A DNA stretch of 64,000 bases from Porodaedalea pini (GCA_002794775.1 NBAY01000068.1:1-64000), one strand, 5' to 3'; positions 34,647-46,146 are shown, numbered from the stretch's first letter. Program-made: numbers and translations. The notes: generated by a model from the sequence alone, not told the origin.

Positions 34647-35681
34647 CCAATCATGTGATATGAGTTTCCAGAGTTTTTCTTTCTTTCCGTGTTGAAGGCC
34701 GCTTCGCGTTCAGGTTCACCGATAATCTCACAAATATGGACAAGGAAGATGCCTCGACAGAGGAAACTGCACTTCCAGACCTTCACGCACGCACTGGAAG
34801 GTATCGTGTCATTGCTGAAGGCGTCCCCGGAACTGCGCGCGAAGCCTGACAAGCTCGCAGATACCAACGGATAAGCTCTACGCATTGGCTTCAGCCTTAC
34901 TTGGTTTCCTCTAATCAGGATATCAGCCCTCTCTTCATGTCCATCGGTCTCATTCCGAATGACGTGGCTTCTTCGTTCTCGGCACTGGACAGAATAAAGG
35001 GCCTGCAAAACGCGCTGTCTAAACTGAAGGATGCCCTCTCTAAAGGGGAGATTAAGGTCAAGAAGGAGATCACGCCGGAGGCAATGAAGCAAGGGCTAGC
35101 TTCTCTGCTAGATGAAGTCCTGGCACATATCTTTGAAGAGGCATTCGAAAACACAGGGAGCGACTTCACGCACAGAGTCACGCGTGTATCGCACCGCTTT
35201 CACAGGGTCGTGAAGGAGCTTTCGCTGTTGTGAACACGTATCTCAAACAACAAAGAAAGTCATTCGATAGGCAGAGTGTGTGATAATCCTTTCACATTTC
35301 TTGATCGGAGCAAAACAGCGAGCGTCTTGCTCGAGCTGGATCTTACTTCGAACAACGCTTCTGATGTCGGATTTGCCACGAAGGTCTTTCTTCCCAAAGC
35401 GCTTGAATGTCGTGCACGGTGGAAATCATTGGTCATTGTTGTGCAGGATGGGCAGATTAGTAAGCTAGGAGAAGGCGGTTTGGAAATTCTCCAATATCTC
35501 ATGGATGTCCCCGGCGTGGGGAACACGCTCCATGGAGCTCGCGTAACCATTCGGCTGGAGTCAGGGTCCCTATTAGCTAATTGATGGTCGCTTATATTAG
35601 TCACTTCCCCTTAATAGTAGAATGATCTGCTGATCACTGTTGATCCTCTGTCACAGTCATGATCTGCATGTGTTACTGTGA

Positions 35682-35716
35682 CTGACGGGCTTCTAGCGTA
35701 GCTAGAAGCCCGTCAG
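35682..35716. repeat. Hairpin in left inner inverted repeat
   Basis: CTGACGGGCTTCTAGC (35682-35697) and its exact complement (35701-35716) flank a three-base loop, GTA. Confidence 0.9.
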
Positions 35717-35837
35717 TTGCACATGACCTAGTAAGTTGCACCTTTGAGTGAAGCCACCTCAGGCAAATTTGATAACATAATACCATAAGCAAGAGGCACT
35801 CACAGGTGCAGAGTCATGCCTGAAGTGCTCTGCAAGC

Positions 35838-36239
35838 ATGGAGATGCTCTCTGGAGCTGAAATTGACATTGACATGGCCACAGATGGTACAATGAGTGTT
35901 AGTGTGAGTACAGCTGCAAGCGAGGCCAGAGGTGAGGCATTGGTGCTGGCAGAGTGCACCTCCATCAATAACATGGCCCTGAACCCTTTTCTTGATGATG
36001 CACAGGTTCATTCAGGCATGTGCTCACACTTTCACTGCTTATCAGATGAGGAGAGCAGGGAAAGTGAGGCAGAGTATGAGGAGGAGACTGCAAGCAGCAA
36101 GGTTACATGCTACCTGTATGCACATCTGCAGCCTAGCCTGCTGCCATCAGAGCTGGGCTCTGTCTCAGACTTTGAGTTCTGTGTGGACATGCTAGAGGAT
36201 GTTGGTGGTGTGCAGACAAATTGGTGTGCAGAACGATGA
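35838..36239 (+). CDS. Small acidic open frame inside the 2-kb insertion
   Basis: A 133-codon frame from ATG 35838, rich in Glu, Asp and Ser (for example ESRESEAEYEEETASSK). I recognise no domain. It may be a leftover of an element-encoded protein or a chance frame. No splice signals in the vicinity join it to other frames. Confidence 0.25.
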   Translation: MEMLSGAEIDIDMATDGTMSVSVSTAASEARGEALVLAECTSINNMALNPFLDDAQVHSGMCSHFHCLSDEESRESEAEYEEETASSKVTCYLYAHLQPSLLPSELGSVSDFEFCVDMLEDVGGVQTNWCAER

Positions 36240-37275
36240 ATACGGAACACATCCATGCATGTAAGGGCTTGTTGGAAAGCGATGATATAGGGCTGAATAC
36301 TGCAGAAACCTGCACTGGAATCTGTTGTGTATTTGCAGAGATTGGCACGACATACACAAGGATGGACAAGGGTGAGACCATAGATGAGAAGTCACATTTG
36401 CAGCGTCAATAGCATCATGAGTACTATGCAGCATGCTACGGATGAGGCACTGTTGGAAACCTGTCGATCAGGGCTTTCCAAGAGTGATACTCCCATGTAA
36501 ATTGGGTGGTGAACGATGTAGATATAGTGTGAACCTGCAGAGGCCCTACTGAGTATAGGGGTCAAAACTGATGAAGCTGCTGAGTCACAAGTTCGAATCC
36601 AAAATCGATGCTCCAGGCATTGAAAGAACAATGTCCACAAGCTCTCTACAATGCAGAAATCCATGAGACAATGTGTGTCCCATCGGGTGAGATATGGGCT
36701 GTATACAGTTCAGGCCTCATACCCTACAGGGACAGTGATAGACATGAGGCCGCATCGTCCTTGGAACAGAGTGGATAGAATTGAGCAAGTTATCGATGGA
36801 AAGCAGTGAACAAGGGCTCTCATCGCATGCAGAGAGTGAGAGAAACAATGGCCAGATGACAGAGATATGAGGTTGACAATGAGGACAGATGGCCCTCTAA
36901 GCGGTGAGCAGGGTGAGACATTGGCGATGATGTGGCAACGGTGAGGTCGATTGAGACGTATGAGACCTCATTGGAGAGGTGTGATGCAAGGCTCATCAGC
37001 CGCAAAGAGATGGAGAATTTACATGCCATCATTCCCAAGATATGGTTGGAGAAGTGAGCATGTTTGTCAGTGATGATTGATGTACCAATGATGACAGCAA
37101 GGGAGGTAGAAGTGGGCAACTAGTCACACACATCATGGTTGTCATTGCCCATGGCCACAGTGAAATGGAGGCCAGCCTTGACAGCCTTGGTGACAGTGTT
37201 GTCAAGGGCCTGTGACTTTGTAGAGGGCCTTGAAGCAGACAAGGTATGCACTTACATACAGTAGCCTCATGCTAG

Positions 37276-37308
37276 TGACGGGCTTCTAGCGGCGCTAGAA
37301 GCCCGTCA
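37276..37308. repeat. Hairpin in right inner inverted repeat
   Basis: TGACGGGCTTCTAGC (37276-37290) and its exact complement (37294-37308) flank a three-base loop, GGC. The stem is identical to the left hairpin while the loops differ. Confidence 0.9.
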
Positions 37309-38556
37309 GTCACAGTAACGTCCTGTGTATGTGACTGTGACTGATGAAAAGGTTATGTACAAGATCAACATTTACTAAATGAGACTATGATTACATATCT
37401 TGTCGGCATGCCTGCCGCATCAATTACCTAATATCAACCCTGACTCCAGCCGAACTCCAAGCGAGCTCCAATGGAGTGTGTTCGAGGGCATCACGCGAGG
37501 TCCACATAAGCTCGTGTTTGGCGCTCTCGAGAGTCTCTATTACTCCCGGCGAGGAAGAAGTGGACATCGTCGAGCGCTTCTTCGAGGAATGGGAGATGCC
37601 TGCGTTACAATCATTAAGAAGCATCAGCTTCATCCCCGATGCAAACCAGTGGTCGAAAGGTGTCACGACATGTTCAGTGACATTCATGCGTTGCTCCCTG
37701 GGAGACATATACAAGGTGGTCAACTGGGACGTGTCTCAAAAATACCCCTGACTTCTTAAGCCAGCTACCCTCCCTTACAGATTTATCGCTGCAGGCCTAT
37801 AATGTCAATTTTAAAAATTACTTCGATGACATCGCGAACCTCCCTAACTTGCAAAGATTCAGCCTCGAAGTTGTCCTGATGGATGACCTGGATACAGTCC
37901 GTCCATTGATGAATGGGCTGTATATACCGTTTGTAAGGGACATGTCGATTGATATCTACCTCTGCTACATCTACGAGCTCGATGAGTGGCTGGGGTTGAT
38001 TTTCCCGCCAGACAGGACATACCCCCGGCTCAAGAACTTGCACCTAGCGGTAAAGGGTGACGAACTCGGTGAAAGGCCACTGTCGGATAGGCCATTTGAC
38101 ACAATCTGCAAGAAGGCGAAGTTCCCCGTCCTTTCGAGGCTGTCCGTAGATGCACCTATGATCAGAAAGCCTCTATCAAGATCGGTGGAAGACCTGCCAT
38201 TGAAGTCTCTTCGACTCAAACACTGCCATTGGTTTGATTCGCGTTTCATGGAGTATCTTAAAGAACTCTGGGAGAGGCCAGACTTTGAGACTCTGGAGAT
38301 TGTTCAGTGCGTTGGACTTGACAAGGAGGAGGTCGAAAAGCATTTTCCGACAGACAAAAAACTCATTTGGGAACCTTACAAGGCTCATGAGTCACCCAAA
38401 AAATGGTCTGCCACATTTGTAGAGTTCTCATGCGATGATCTTTATTTGACACGAAGCTGCTTGGATGTATTATGGACAGTGACCGCTTGTCGAAGGTTTC
38501 ATACAAGCGAAGATTCGAAAGATGGCCAAGGAATCGACTCTATCAGCTCGGTCTGA

Positions 38557-38977
38557 TCGATACTTATAAGTTATATTACATATTCTATGCATAATGCAGA
38601 CCTGGAGAAAGCGTTTTTGTCCTTGATTATGTGGCCGTTCCTTGCTTCCATTCTTGGGCGTACATGTATTTTTGATGCCCCAAGGATTTAAAATTATTTG
38701 TACTAGTCAAAGGCAGCACGGAATCCATCCATTAACGCCTCTAACGTTACTCATAGCTTGGTCTAATGCATATTGAGGGGCGTTTGTACAATGCTTGAGT
38801 AAGGAGTGGGGAACAATGGAATTTAGGTACAGCCGACAACGCATCACGTTGGTGGCTCTCAAAATCAAAGGCCACAATGTATACGAGTACATAAGACGCA
38901 ATATACAGGCTCTCATTTCTCTCATCCCTTTCACTTCGACGTCCTTTCCACATCGATCTTGATTCTTATATTGAAGC
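38557..38977. other. Intergenic, 0.4 kb
   Basis: I see no gene or repeat; presumably the 3' end of F-box copy 2 and the promoter of the next gene. Confidence 0.4.
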
Positions 38978-39721
38978 ATGTTCTCGAGATCGTCTTCCCC
39001 TGATTCTTTCAGTCAACTCTCTAGTTCTTCTGAGAGTCTATCTCTTTCGACTGCACCGACGTCCATACAACCGTCCCCCAAGCTCGAGAAAGGACAACCG
39101 ACATATGATGCAAGCTTCATGAAGGCGAGTTTTAGCTGCTTCTGAATTATTCTCGCGGTAGAGATAAACCATACGTCTTCCTCCAGCCCAGAGAGATAGT
39201 CTGGATCAATGTCGGAGGCAGAGAGTGGAAGATGGCTGTCGTTAAGAGCGGCCCATACTTGAACTTCCACAAGCAGGCGGAGGCATGCACAGTGAACGTG
39301 AGATACCCAACCTTTGTAGCTCATATATTAAAATAACAAAGAACTCGCCACTCTTCAGATGCTTTATGCTTCACCAACCACACTCTACTGGCGCGTCCAC
39401 ATGATCGACGATACAGACCATGTGTGGTGCCTCTGGGTGTCTCCAGAGACCAACGTCCTCCCCGACGAGCCGCGTTTTCGCAATTGGCTACGCAAGAAGG
39501 GATTCATCACCAGGAGCGACCTCCAGCTGAGCCGAGCAGTCCCACGCGTCTTGCGCGCTTTCCTGAAGGCGCCTGCGACATCGGCGCTCTGCGCGGACTG
39601 CAACGTTGGCTGCAACTATTATTGGAAGCAGGTCTTCCGGAGGTGCGCGGAGGGATACGTTCCTTGCTTGCGTTGCAGTGATCAGCGTATTCCGTCTGGC
39701 AATTGGTCTCCTTCGGTATAA
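38978..39721 (+). CDS. Hypothetical Cys-rich protein
   Basis: Exon 1 starts MFSRSSSPDSFSQLSSSSES, a Ser-rich leader. A middle exon reads KPYVFLQPREIVWINVGGRE and WKMAVVKSGPYLNFHKQAEA. After a predicted intron with a good donor (GTGAGATACC, about 39299-39359) the frame continues LYASPTTLYWRVHMIDDTDH to a C-terminus with paired cysteines (CADCNVGCNYYW, then CLRCSDQRIPSG) and stops at 39721. The four C-x-x-C/C-x-x-x-C type cysteines could bind zinc. The join between exon 1 and the middle exon (near 39123-39150) is not clear. The opposite strand is also open over 39013-39324, but its product has no family look. Confidence 0.55.
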
Positions 39722-39919
39722 ACCTTGGCCCTCGTCCTGCTCGCCAGCACTTTTCGACAGCAACACACCACGATGATTCACGATAACAGCTCTTATTTCT
39801 TCCTAGTCAAAACACATTAGCACTGTAAAGCATGAAACTCCATAAAAACTCTTACCAGCCTACCCATGTATTATCAAATAATTATACAATCAATAATTTA
39901 GAATAATATAAATGCAAGT

Positions 39920-41936
39920 CTAATCCTGGCCTGCGGTCTCCGCCCACTCCTTGCTGCCCATCTGAACAAGTCGAGAACAGCACCGTGCGAATGCAAAGAT
40001 CTCTTCTTCACCGGTGAACATCGAACTCGCGCCGACCGTCGAATCGGAAAGGCCCTGCGAAATCGAAGGGGGGAGGTAAGATAATGGAACTGATAGGAGA
40101 AGGGGGAAATACTGACAAGGTCATCCATAATGCTTCGCTGGTGGTTTGATATAGACTTGTCGTCGGCGTCCTCGTCAGAGAAGATTTGGAAAATTGGGAC
40201 TTCCGAGGTTATGAAAAGTTTAGTCTACATCACAGAATATAATCACTAGGTGAAGACAGTATAAACATGATGCCTTCATACCTTGCTCTCATAGCAGGCT
40301 AAATCAGAGATAATGGTCAGCAACTTGAACGATTTTTAATGCATGTCGAATACTATACCGTCAATAAAAGTGATGAACCGCCGAGCCTATACGACTTTAC
40401 ATCAGAATTGTAAAGTTTGAGAAATCATAACCTTGATTTGCATACCTTATCCTTCTGTCCTAGATTCATCTTTGGTACGTCGGTCAGGAACACAGTATGG
40501 AATGTCTTCGTCACTTCGAGGTAGTCCGCTGCACTCAGAGGGTGTCCGCACAATTCATCAAAGGTGAACTTCGCGACGTGGCTCGTGCTCTCCGGGACAT
40601 GTAGCGTACGGCCCCAGATCTTCAGGTGGCGGCTGTGCGAGATTTCCTCGCCTTCACGCGTTGCGATGGCTTTGAAGATTTTGTTGATCTCTCCTCTGTT
40701 CTCTGGGCTGAGCGGATGGTGGTATACATTCGATAGGGCGCGAGGGATGCGTCTGTAATCTAGAGAATAGTGAGTTGCGGGAAATTGGTGATCTGTAGGC
40801 GACATTCACCGGTTCCGGAATCGAGGTTGATGATGTCGAATTTGGACTTCAAGAGTTCGATGCAGGGTATAAAGCTGGAGCGCTGTATGCCGTTCTTGTA
40901 CAGCTCATCCGGGTGTCGACTAACTTCATATTGAGATCGTCCCTAAGAAATCACTCTGATTAAATTAACTCACTTCGAGGTCATCACGGTGACCACACCA
41001 TGATTACGCAGAGATTCTAACAACCGTCGGAGAATCATAGCATCGACGATATCTGTCACCTTCATTGCACACTTAAGTCGAAATGCATCTCGAAATGCAA
41101 GACGCAGATCATACCTGAAACTCGTCAAAACACAAGACGGTCGCCTCGTTCGCCAGATCCCGAGCGATAGGCGCGATAGGGTCTCCACCTGACATACCCA
41201 TCGAAGCCTTCAGGGCATGAACGCGCTTATGCACGTCGACCATGAATGCGTGGAAATGTACACGCCGCTTCTTCTTTACTCGTGGCGGGAGCGTCTCGTA
41301 GAATAGATCCATGAGCATTGATTTGCCCGTTCCTACGTCTCCATAAAGGTATAGGCCGCGCGGGACGTTCTCTTGACTATTTCCAGTAGCTTGAGGCTCA
41401 GATTTAGAGAAAAGGCGCGACAACTGGTAATACTAATCTTAGTCTATGGATGTTGTCAGCTAAGCAGAGCACGAACTAGTGAAGAAGACTGTCTTGCTTC
41501 CTGTATAGGGGCCTGTTCATAGCTCTCGAGCTGCTCGTGTAGCGCTTGTAACCTGTTTATAATCTGCTCCTGGTGGTCGTCGCGTCTAAGTGTGCCTGAC
41601 TGGACGAGTTTCTGGTATTGTGACCGAGGTGTTGGGTATGCTGTAGGATTTCAAGGGCAAGTCGTTGAGCAGGCTACTTCATAAACGATAATCAGCTCAC
41701 GTACATCGCTCAGCAAAATTATTCACCGCTGCATTGTTCCCCGCGCCTGCAAGCACAGGTGGCTCGGCATTATTGTTCCTGGTTTGCGACGTCGACGCCG
41801 ACGATGGTTCGACAGAGTATTCTCGACGTCCGTGGGCGAGACCTGCTCGATACGCTCGTAACCGCGACGAACTGAGCCTGAGAGAACGGTGAGCACGTTG
41901 TAATTGGGCCAGACGAGAAAGCACCCGTGAGGCCAT
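39920..41936 (-). CDS. AFG1: AFG1-type mitochondrial AAA ATPase (AFG1L/LACE1 homologue)
   Basis: AFG1 proteins are mitochondrial ATPases tied to quality control of cytochrome oxidase subunits. The N-terminus (ATG 41936; [20 protein letters not shown]) is basic and amphipathic, fitting a presequence. [20 protein letters not shown] and the LHEQLESYE segment follow. Walker A is [17 protein letters not shown], Walker [10 protein letters not shown] with [10 protein letters not shown]. Downstream are [41 protein letters not shown], the [17 protein letters not shown] sensor region and [19 protein letters not shown], ending EWAETAGQD. Several introns are seen, such as one between Walker B and TDIVDAM (near 41050-41108). 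Confidence 0.93.
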
Positions 41937-42193
41937 TCTATCCAAGAAAAAAGAGCCCGTCTAGAGTTGGTCAAAGACCTTCGTGGTACTGGTACTACAG
42001 TGGTAGGATCTTAAGCGGATGGATGCTCGTGACGGCGCGCGTCGGACCGCGGTTACCACTTTAGCCGGCAGTACTGCTTTTGAACTTACGTCACGGTGTC
42101 CTTAAAAAGACACGCAAAACTCGAGAAATGCGAAGAGCAAGAGAGAACTGCTCAGTGCTTGGGACGTAGAGGGTTAATTTGAACTTTGCCGCA

Positions 42194-42294
42194 TTTTCTC
42201 TCAATGAATCCGAGAAAGAGAAAAGGTGTAGAGTCAAGTAGCGGAGTGCCCGAGACATCGTTCAAGTTCGCGGTCCACCTCCTCATCTCCCGCC
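42194..42294 (+). repeat. Direct repeat, upstream copy
   Basis: About 100 bp closely matching 43992-44097 (shared words CTCAATGAATCCGAG, AGAGAAAA, GAGTGCCCGAGAC, GCGGTCCA(C/T)C). It sits before the peroxygenase gene; the other copy sits directly before the RING ligase gene. Confidence 0.8.
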
Positions 42295-42861
42295 TCGCCA
42301 CTTGATTTATCCAGCACCTCACTGTCACTTCGTCGACTCCTACTAGGGTTCTCGCTCGGTGCGCTTCGAAATTCCATCCTGCTTCTCGTGCTATAAAGTT
42401 ATATGCATCATATTTGACTATCCTATTAGGTTACTAGGTATGCCAACCCTTTCAGTTGGCTCAATTTGCTTTGCTGACAGGAGGATATAATCAACGGCGG
42501 CCACGGGTCACCAAATAAAAAGTCGGTGCTTGAACTGATGCAATCAGAATGGCTCTAGTCTGTCTTATGCACAAGCTTTGGTTCTTTGCCATGGCTCGGG
42601 ACCAACTATTCGCTATGGATATCTGCTCTGATGGACCTTGTCTCATGGAGTATGGTGGCCACTATTAATTCGCCACACGGAGGGCGAAGGCACGCAACAA
42701 TGACTTAGCAAACAGGCTTGCTTTACGGGGACAGGCAGGACGTGTTCGCTGTCGGATCTATCAGCTCGAACGCTGCTAGCACTAGTCTAGCGAAGACGCA
42801 TATAAATGACTGGACTTTACAAGGTCTACCTCACTGGAACATATTCCATATCTCGAACAAC

Positions 42862-43791
42862 ATGAGCCATCCTTACGTAAAGCCCGGGCCAGAAGACAAG
42901 CGCTCCCCTTGTCCGGCTCTTAACGCATCGGCCAACCATGGATATATGTACGTTCTGTCGACAACCTTCTGCCTCACTCTCGGAAGCTGAGGCTGCAACT
43001 TACGTAGAAACCGCGACGGCAAGGACATCAAGCTGCTAGATCTGATACAAGCGGTTCACAACGTATACAACGTTTCGAAGGACCTCGCGCTCTTCCTGGC
43101 TGGAGTTGGCGTTCTCCTCTGCGGCGATGTCCTGGAGCTCAAAGTCGACCTGGACAAGCTTGCCAGACACAATCGGATAGAGCACGATTACTCGCTGGTC
43201 CACCGCGATGCGGGTGGTCACAAGTTTGCTCCAACAAAACCCAGCAGGACACTTGTCAATGAACTACTTAAAATCAATAATATCGAAGGCGAAGAGCCGA
43301 AGGAATACCTTACAGAAAAGGATTTCATTCAACACAGGCTGAACCTGATGGGCGGTAAAGAGCTGGATGCCGTGCATAAGCTTGTCGCGTCCGGGGAGAT
43401 CTGCATGATCATGGACGTCCTCGGAAAGAAGGAGACAGTCATGGACAAGGACGGAAAACCGATCAAGGACGGGAGGGGCAACGTAAAGAAAGAATTACGT
43501 GTCAACAAGGATCTTGTCCGGACCTGGATGTACGAGGAGAGGCTTCCTGACCCGGACAAGTGGGAGAAGCCACGTGAAGAGATAAGTTTCTCCAGACTTT
43601 CTACAGAGCAGACGCAGTACAAGAAGAAGGTGGAGGAGCTCTTGGATCAACAGAAGAAAGGGACCTTGAGCACTTATATAGAGTCATCGGAAAAGTTCGT
43701 CGAAGACTTGATCAAGAGGATTCATGGGACCACGGATGATTCGACTGCCTTGCCTGCTGTCTTTCATACTACCAAGTCGCACAGAACCTAG
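42862..43791 (+). CDS. Short unspecific peroxygenase / heme-thiolate haloperoxidase (Peroxidase_2 family)
   Basis: The start MSHPYVKPGPEDKRSPCPAL carries the family PCP motif, whose Cys ligates heme iron. ANHGYINRDGKDIKLLDLI follows across an intron at about 42951-43000. The acid-base/magnesium motif is present as EHDYSLVHRD (EHD variant, as in short peroxygenases, rather than EGD). About 290 residues, a little longer than most short members because of a Lys-rich insert (MDKDGKPIKDGRGNVKKELR). No signal peptide is visible, so it may be intracellular. These enzymes insert oxygen into organic substrates using hydrogen peroxide. It lies between direct repeats. Confidence 0.85.
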
Positions 43792-43991
43792 TATAATACT
43801 GTATTAGCACTCATGTACAAATGCGGTTTCTTCCTAAGAAGGTAACATGCTCACATGTACCCAGAGATGACAGAGACCAGTTTTGAGTGCACAGGATGTT
43901 TGTTCTGGGAAGTCAGAGATATTGGATGGGGGCTAGGAGGTAGATCCAGCTTCAGTTGGGTCACTGAAGATTACTTTCACTTTTATTTTTA

Positions 43992-44097
43992 TTTTTCTCA
44001 ATGAATCCGAGCAAGAGAAAAAGTGAAGTGTAGTAGCCGAGTGCCGAGTGCCGAGTGCCCGAGACGCGTCGACCTCATTTGCGGTCCATCCTCCTCT
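43992..44097 (+). repeat. Direct repeat, downstream copy
   Basis: Second copy of the repeat at 42194-42294, here with a small GAGTGCC triplication. It directly precedes the RNF220-like gene and probably includes its promoter. Confidence 0.8.
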
Positions 44098-44207
44098 TCA
44101 GTCAGCCATCCAGCCAACCGCTCAGCTCAGTTGCTTTGCTGGCGTCAACAAATATCGCAGAACATCGGACATAATATATTCGCATCTAACGTGGCCTAAG
44201 AGCAAGC

Positions 44208-45684
44208 ATGGCACGCGACATAAAGTGCGTAGAATCCTCAAGCGGGTCAGAAGGTGCTTATTCCTGACACCTTCATGGTAGAGGCAAGAAACGCGAATTC
44301 TCCGTGCTGGATTCCACTCAAAGCAGAGCCTCCAGCTCATCTCTATCTCCTCCACCCGAGGAACAGCCGAAACCGAAGAGAGGTGCGTGCTTTTTATGTC
44401 TATCGCTTGTGATTATATCTAAAGTGCTATGATTACAGCGAAGCGCGCAGAGACGAGAGCCTGCCCAGTATGTGACGAGAAAATACCGATAAGATTGCTG
44501 GGGGCGCATGCAGACCTGGAGATGAACCGGGTCGATGAAATACTGAGGGGTGCAGGACCGTCTGCGGTGGCGAATTCGGGGTCCGGGTGAGTGTATTATA
44601 CTAATCCATTTCTTTAAATGATTCATCCCATTATTTCATCTCATAGCCTTAGCACAGGCCGACGTGGTGCAGCAATGAAAGCTCGACGATCTATCAACCC
44701 ACGCGGGGACCCAGAAATGAGCACTGTTGAGCAAATCGAGAAGACGCTCAAGCTTTTGCACCGTAACCGCAAGAGCCGAAACGTCCGATTAAAAGAGATC
44801 ATTGCACAGGACGAAGACGAGCGGCCACGCCTGGGTATCACCGCAGGCAACGAGTTGACCTGCCCCATATGCCTTACGCTCGTACGAGGCGACCAAGACG
44901 TGATTGACGCGCATGTGGACTCATGTGTGGCGAATGCGAGCCGACTGCAGGCGGAAGCGGAGGAGCACGAGAGGCGGGACAGGGCTGGGACAATGCAAGC
45001 CGACCCTTGGAGTGAAATTGATGTGGACGGCGAGACTCGGATACACTTGAACAATGTGAGTGGGCTTAGGGGGACAGGCGTACATGTGCGCGACCTGACG
45101 CAGCTGGACGTTGAGGAAGAGGTGGACGTGGATGGAGACGATGAGTTTGGTGTCGCTCAGTTTACGGAGCAGGACGTCATGGACCCGTTTTCCGTTCGGA
45201 ACGCGGACGCTGAAGATGATGAGGACGGAGGGAAAACTTTACGGGACTTGGTAGCGGAGGGAAAGGTGATCACTCGGAAAACAATCACACCGGATCTTGA
45301 CGGTGTGCGAGCAGAGGTCGAGCAGGTCATGGGTGTAGGCGACACGGATCGAATGAACCAGGCTGTTATCGCTGCGCGGAAGAGCGGCGATACCACAAAA
45401 CTTCTTGCTGCTTTAGAGAATAAAATCACACAGCTCGTGCGCTTCTCACGTCTACAACCTCGCTTAAGTCCTTACATTGTTTTCAGGAAGCGATGCGTGT
45501 CTCTTCATCAACGTCGTTGCTTTGCCGAATCTGCCTTGATCCGTACAATGAGCCCACTGTATCAACGGGTTGCTGGCATACGTGTTGCCGGGAATGTTGG
45601 CTTCGTTGTCTGGGCTCCACAAAACTCTGCCCTATATGCAAACGCATCACAGCTGCGACTGATCTGCGACGAGTTTACATGTGA
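44208..45684 (+). CDS. RNF220-type RING E3 ubiquitin ligase
   Basis: Exon 1 is very short (44208-44224, MARDIK), then an intron 44225-44281 with a CTGAC branch, then KKREFSVLDS. A first zinc-finger-like unit is CPVCDEKIPIRLLGAHADLE; a second is CPICLTLVRGDQDVIDAHVD with SCVANASR. An acidic linker follows. The C-terminal RING is CRICLDPYNEPTVSTGCWHT with CCRECWLRCLGSTKLCPICK and the closing DLRRVYM, matching the C-terminus of RNF220 (LCPQC...APGDLRRIYL type). The last intron is at about 45434-45486. These ligases ubiquitinate nuclear proteins. The fungal target is unknown. Confidence 0.88.
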
Positions 45685-46146
45685 ACGTCATTCCTTTGTT
45701 CATTCCAATGACTTTGCCTCCAGTCTTCTATCGCATATTGTCATTATAATAGCTCTGTTCAATAGAAATCCATTAGGTACTGTCTTTCGTAATAGTAGGA
45801 AAAAACATCGGGAAGGAAAGTCATATCTGGCCTTGTTGTTCGTCACTTCAGACAAGCCATCGAAACCAGAACCCGTCAGGCGGTTAGGACAAGCTTTGAC
45901 GCCCGAGTTAACGGGGCGTCAATCGGGTACACGAGGTACATCCACGAGAATTGAATCACACAAAAGGAAAACACAAATGATAAGAGCTATTTGTACTCAC
46001 TTTTCAAGGCTCCCTGACAATACCGCAGTGTCAGACTGTTAAGCAGATGAGGGGGAGGGAGTAACGCAATCGAATTAGAACTTTTGCAGTTAGATATACG
46101 TATACATGTGCGCAAAGCGATGAGAGAAAGCAGAGTTGTGGGCCTT
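45685..46146. other. Convergent intergenic region, 0.46 kb
   Basis: Lies between the 3' ends of the RING ligase (+) and TOM7 (-). I see no gene or structured RNA in it. Confidence 0.4.

Larger units (their letters stand above)
35520..37486. mobile_element. About 2-kb insertion with palindromic inverted ends in F-box copy 2
   Basis: Outer imperfect inverted repeats of about 70-80 bp (35520-35590 and 37412-37486; shared words GAACAC(A/G)CTCCAT, GGAGCTCGC, CGGCTGGAGTCAGGG, ATTA-CTAAT) enclose inner 44-bp inverted repeats at 35672-35715 and 37276-37319. Each inner repeat holds its own near-perfect hairpin. The interior has no recognised transposase; one modest open frame is at 35838-36239. The exact ends and the target duplication could not be fixed, because the outer repeat merges with F-box-derived sequence. 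Confidence 0.65.
34736..38556 (+). pseudogene. F-box-like protein, copy 2, broken
   Basis: Tandem paralogue of copy 1. It keeps the ATG (34736) that copy 1 has lost, but has a four-base expansion (CACGCACGCACTGG versus CACGCTCTGG in copy 1) that shifts the exon 1 frame, a splice donor changed from GT to AT (34871), and a stop codon where copy 1 has Trp (SLLWTR versus SLL-stop, 35231-35234). A 2-kb insert follows at about 35520-37486, then a frameshift near 37745-37755. The C-terminal half is still readable from 37800 (NLPNLQRFSLEVVLMDD, WLGLIFPPDRTYPRL, FPVLSRLSVDAP, LPLKSLRLKHCHWFDS) to 38556. It is therefore unlikely to make a full protein. Confidence 0.85.

Noticed and set aside
35682..37308. 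Hairpins as a transcription terminator pair or CRISPR-like repeats
   Set aside because: They are in inverted, not direct, orientation, only two exist, and the organism is eukaryotic.
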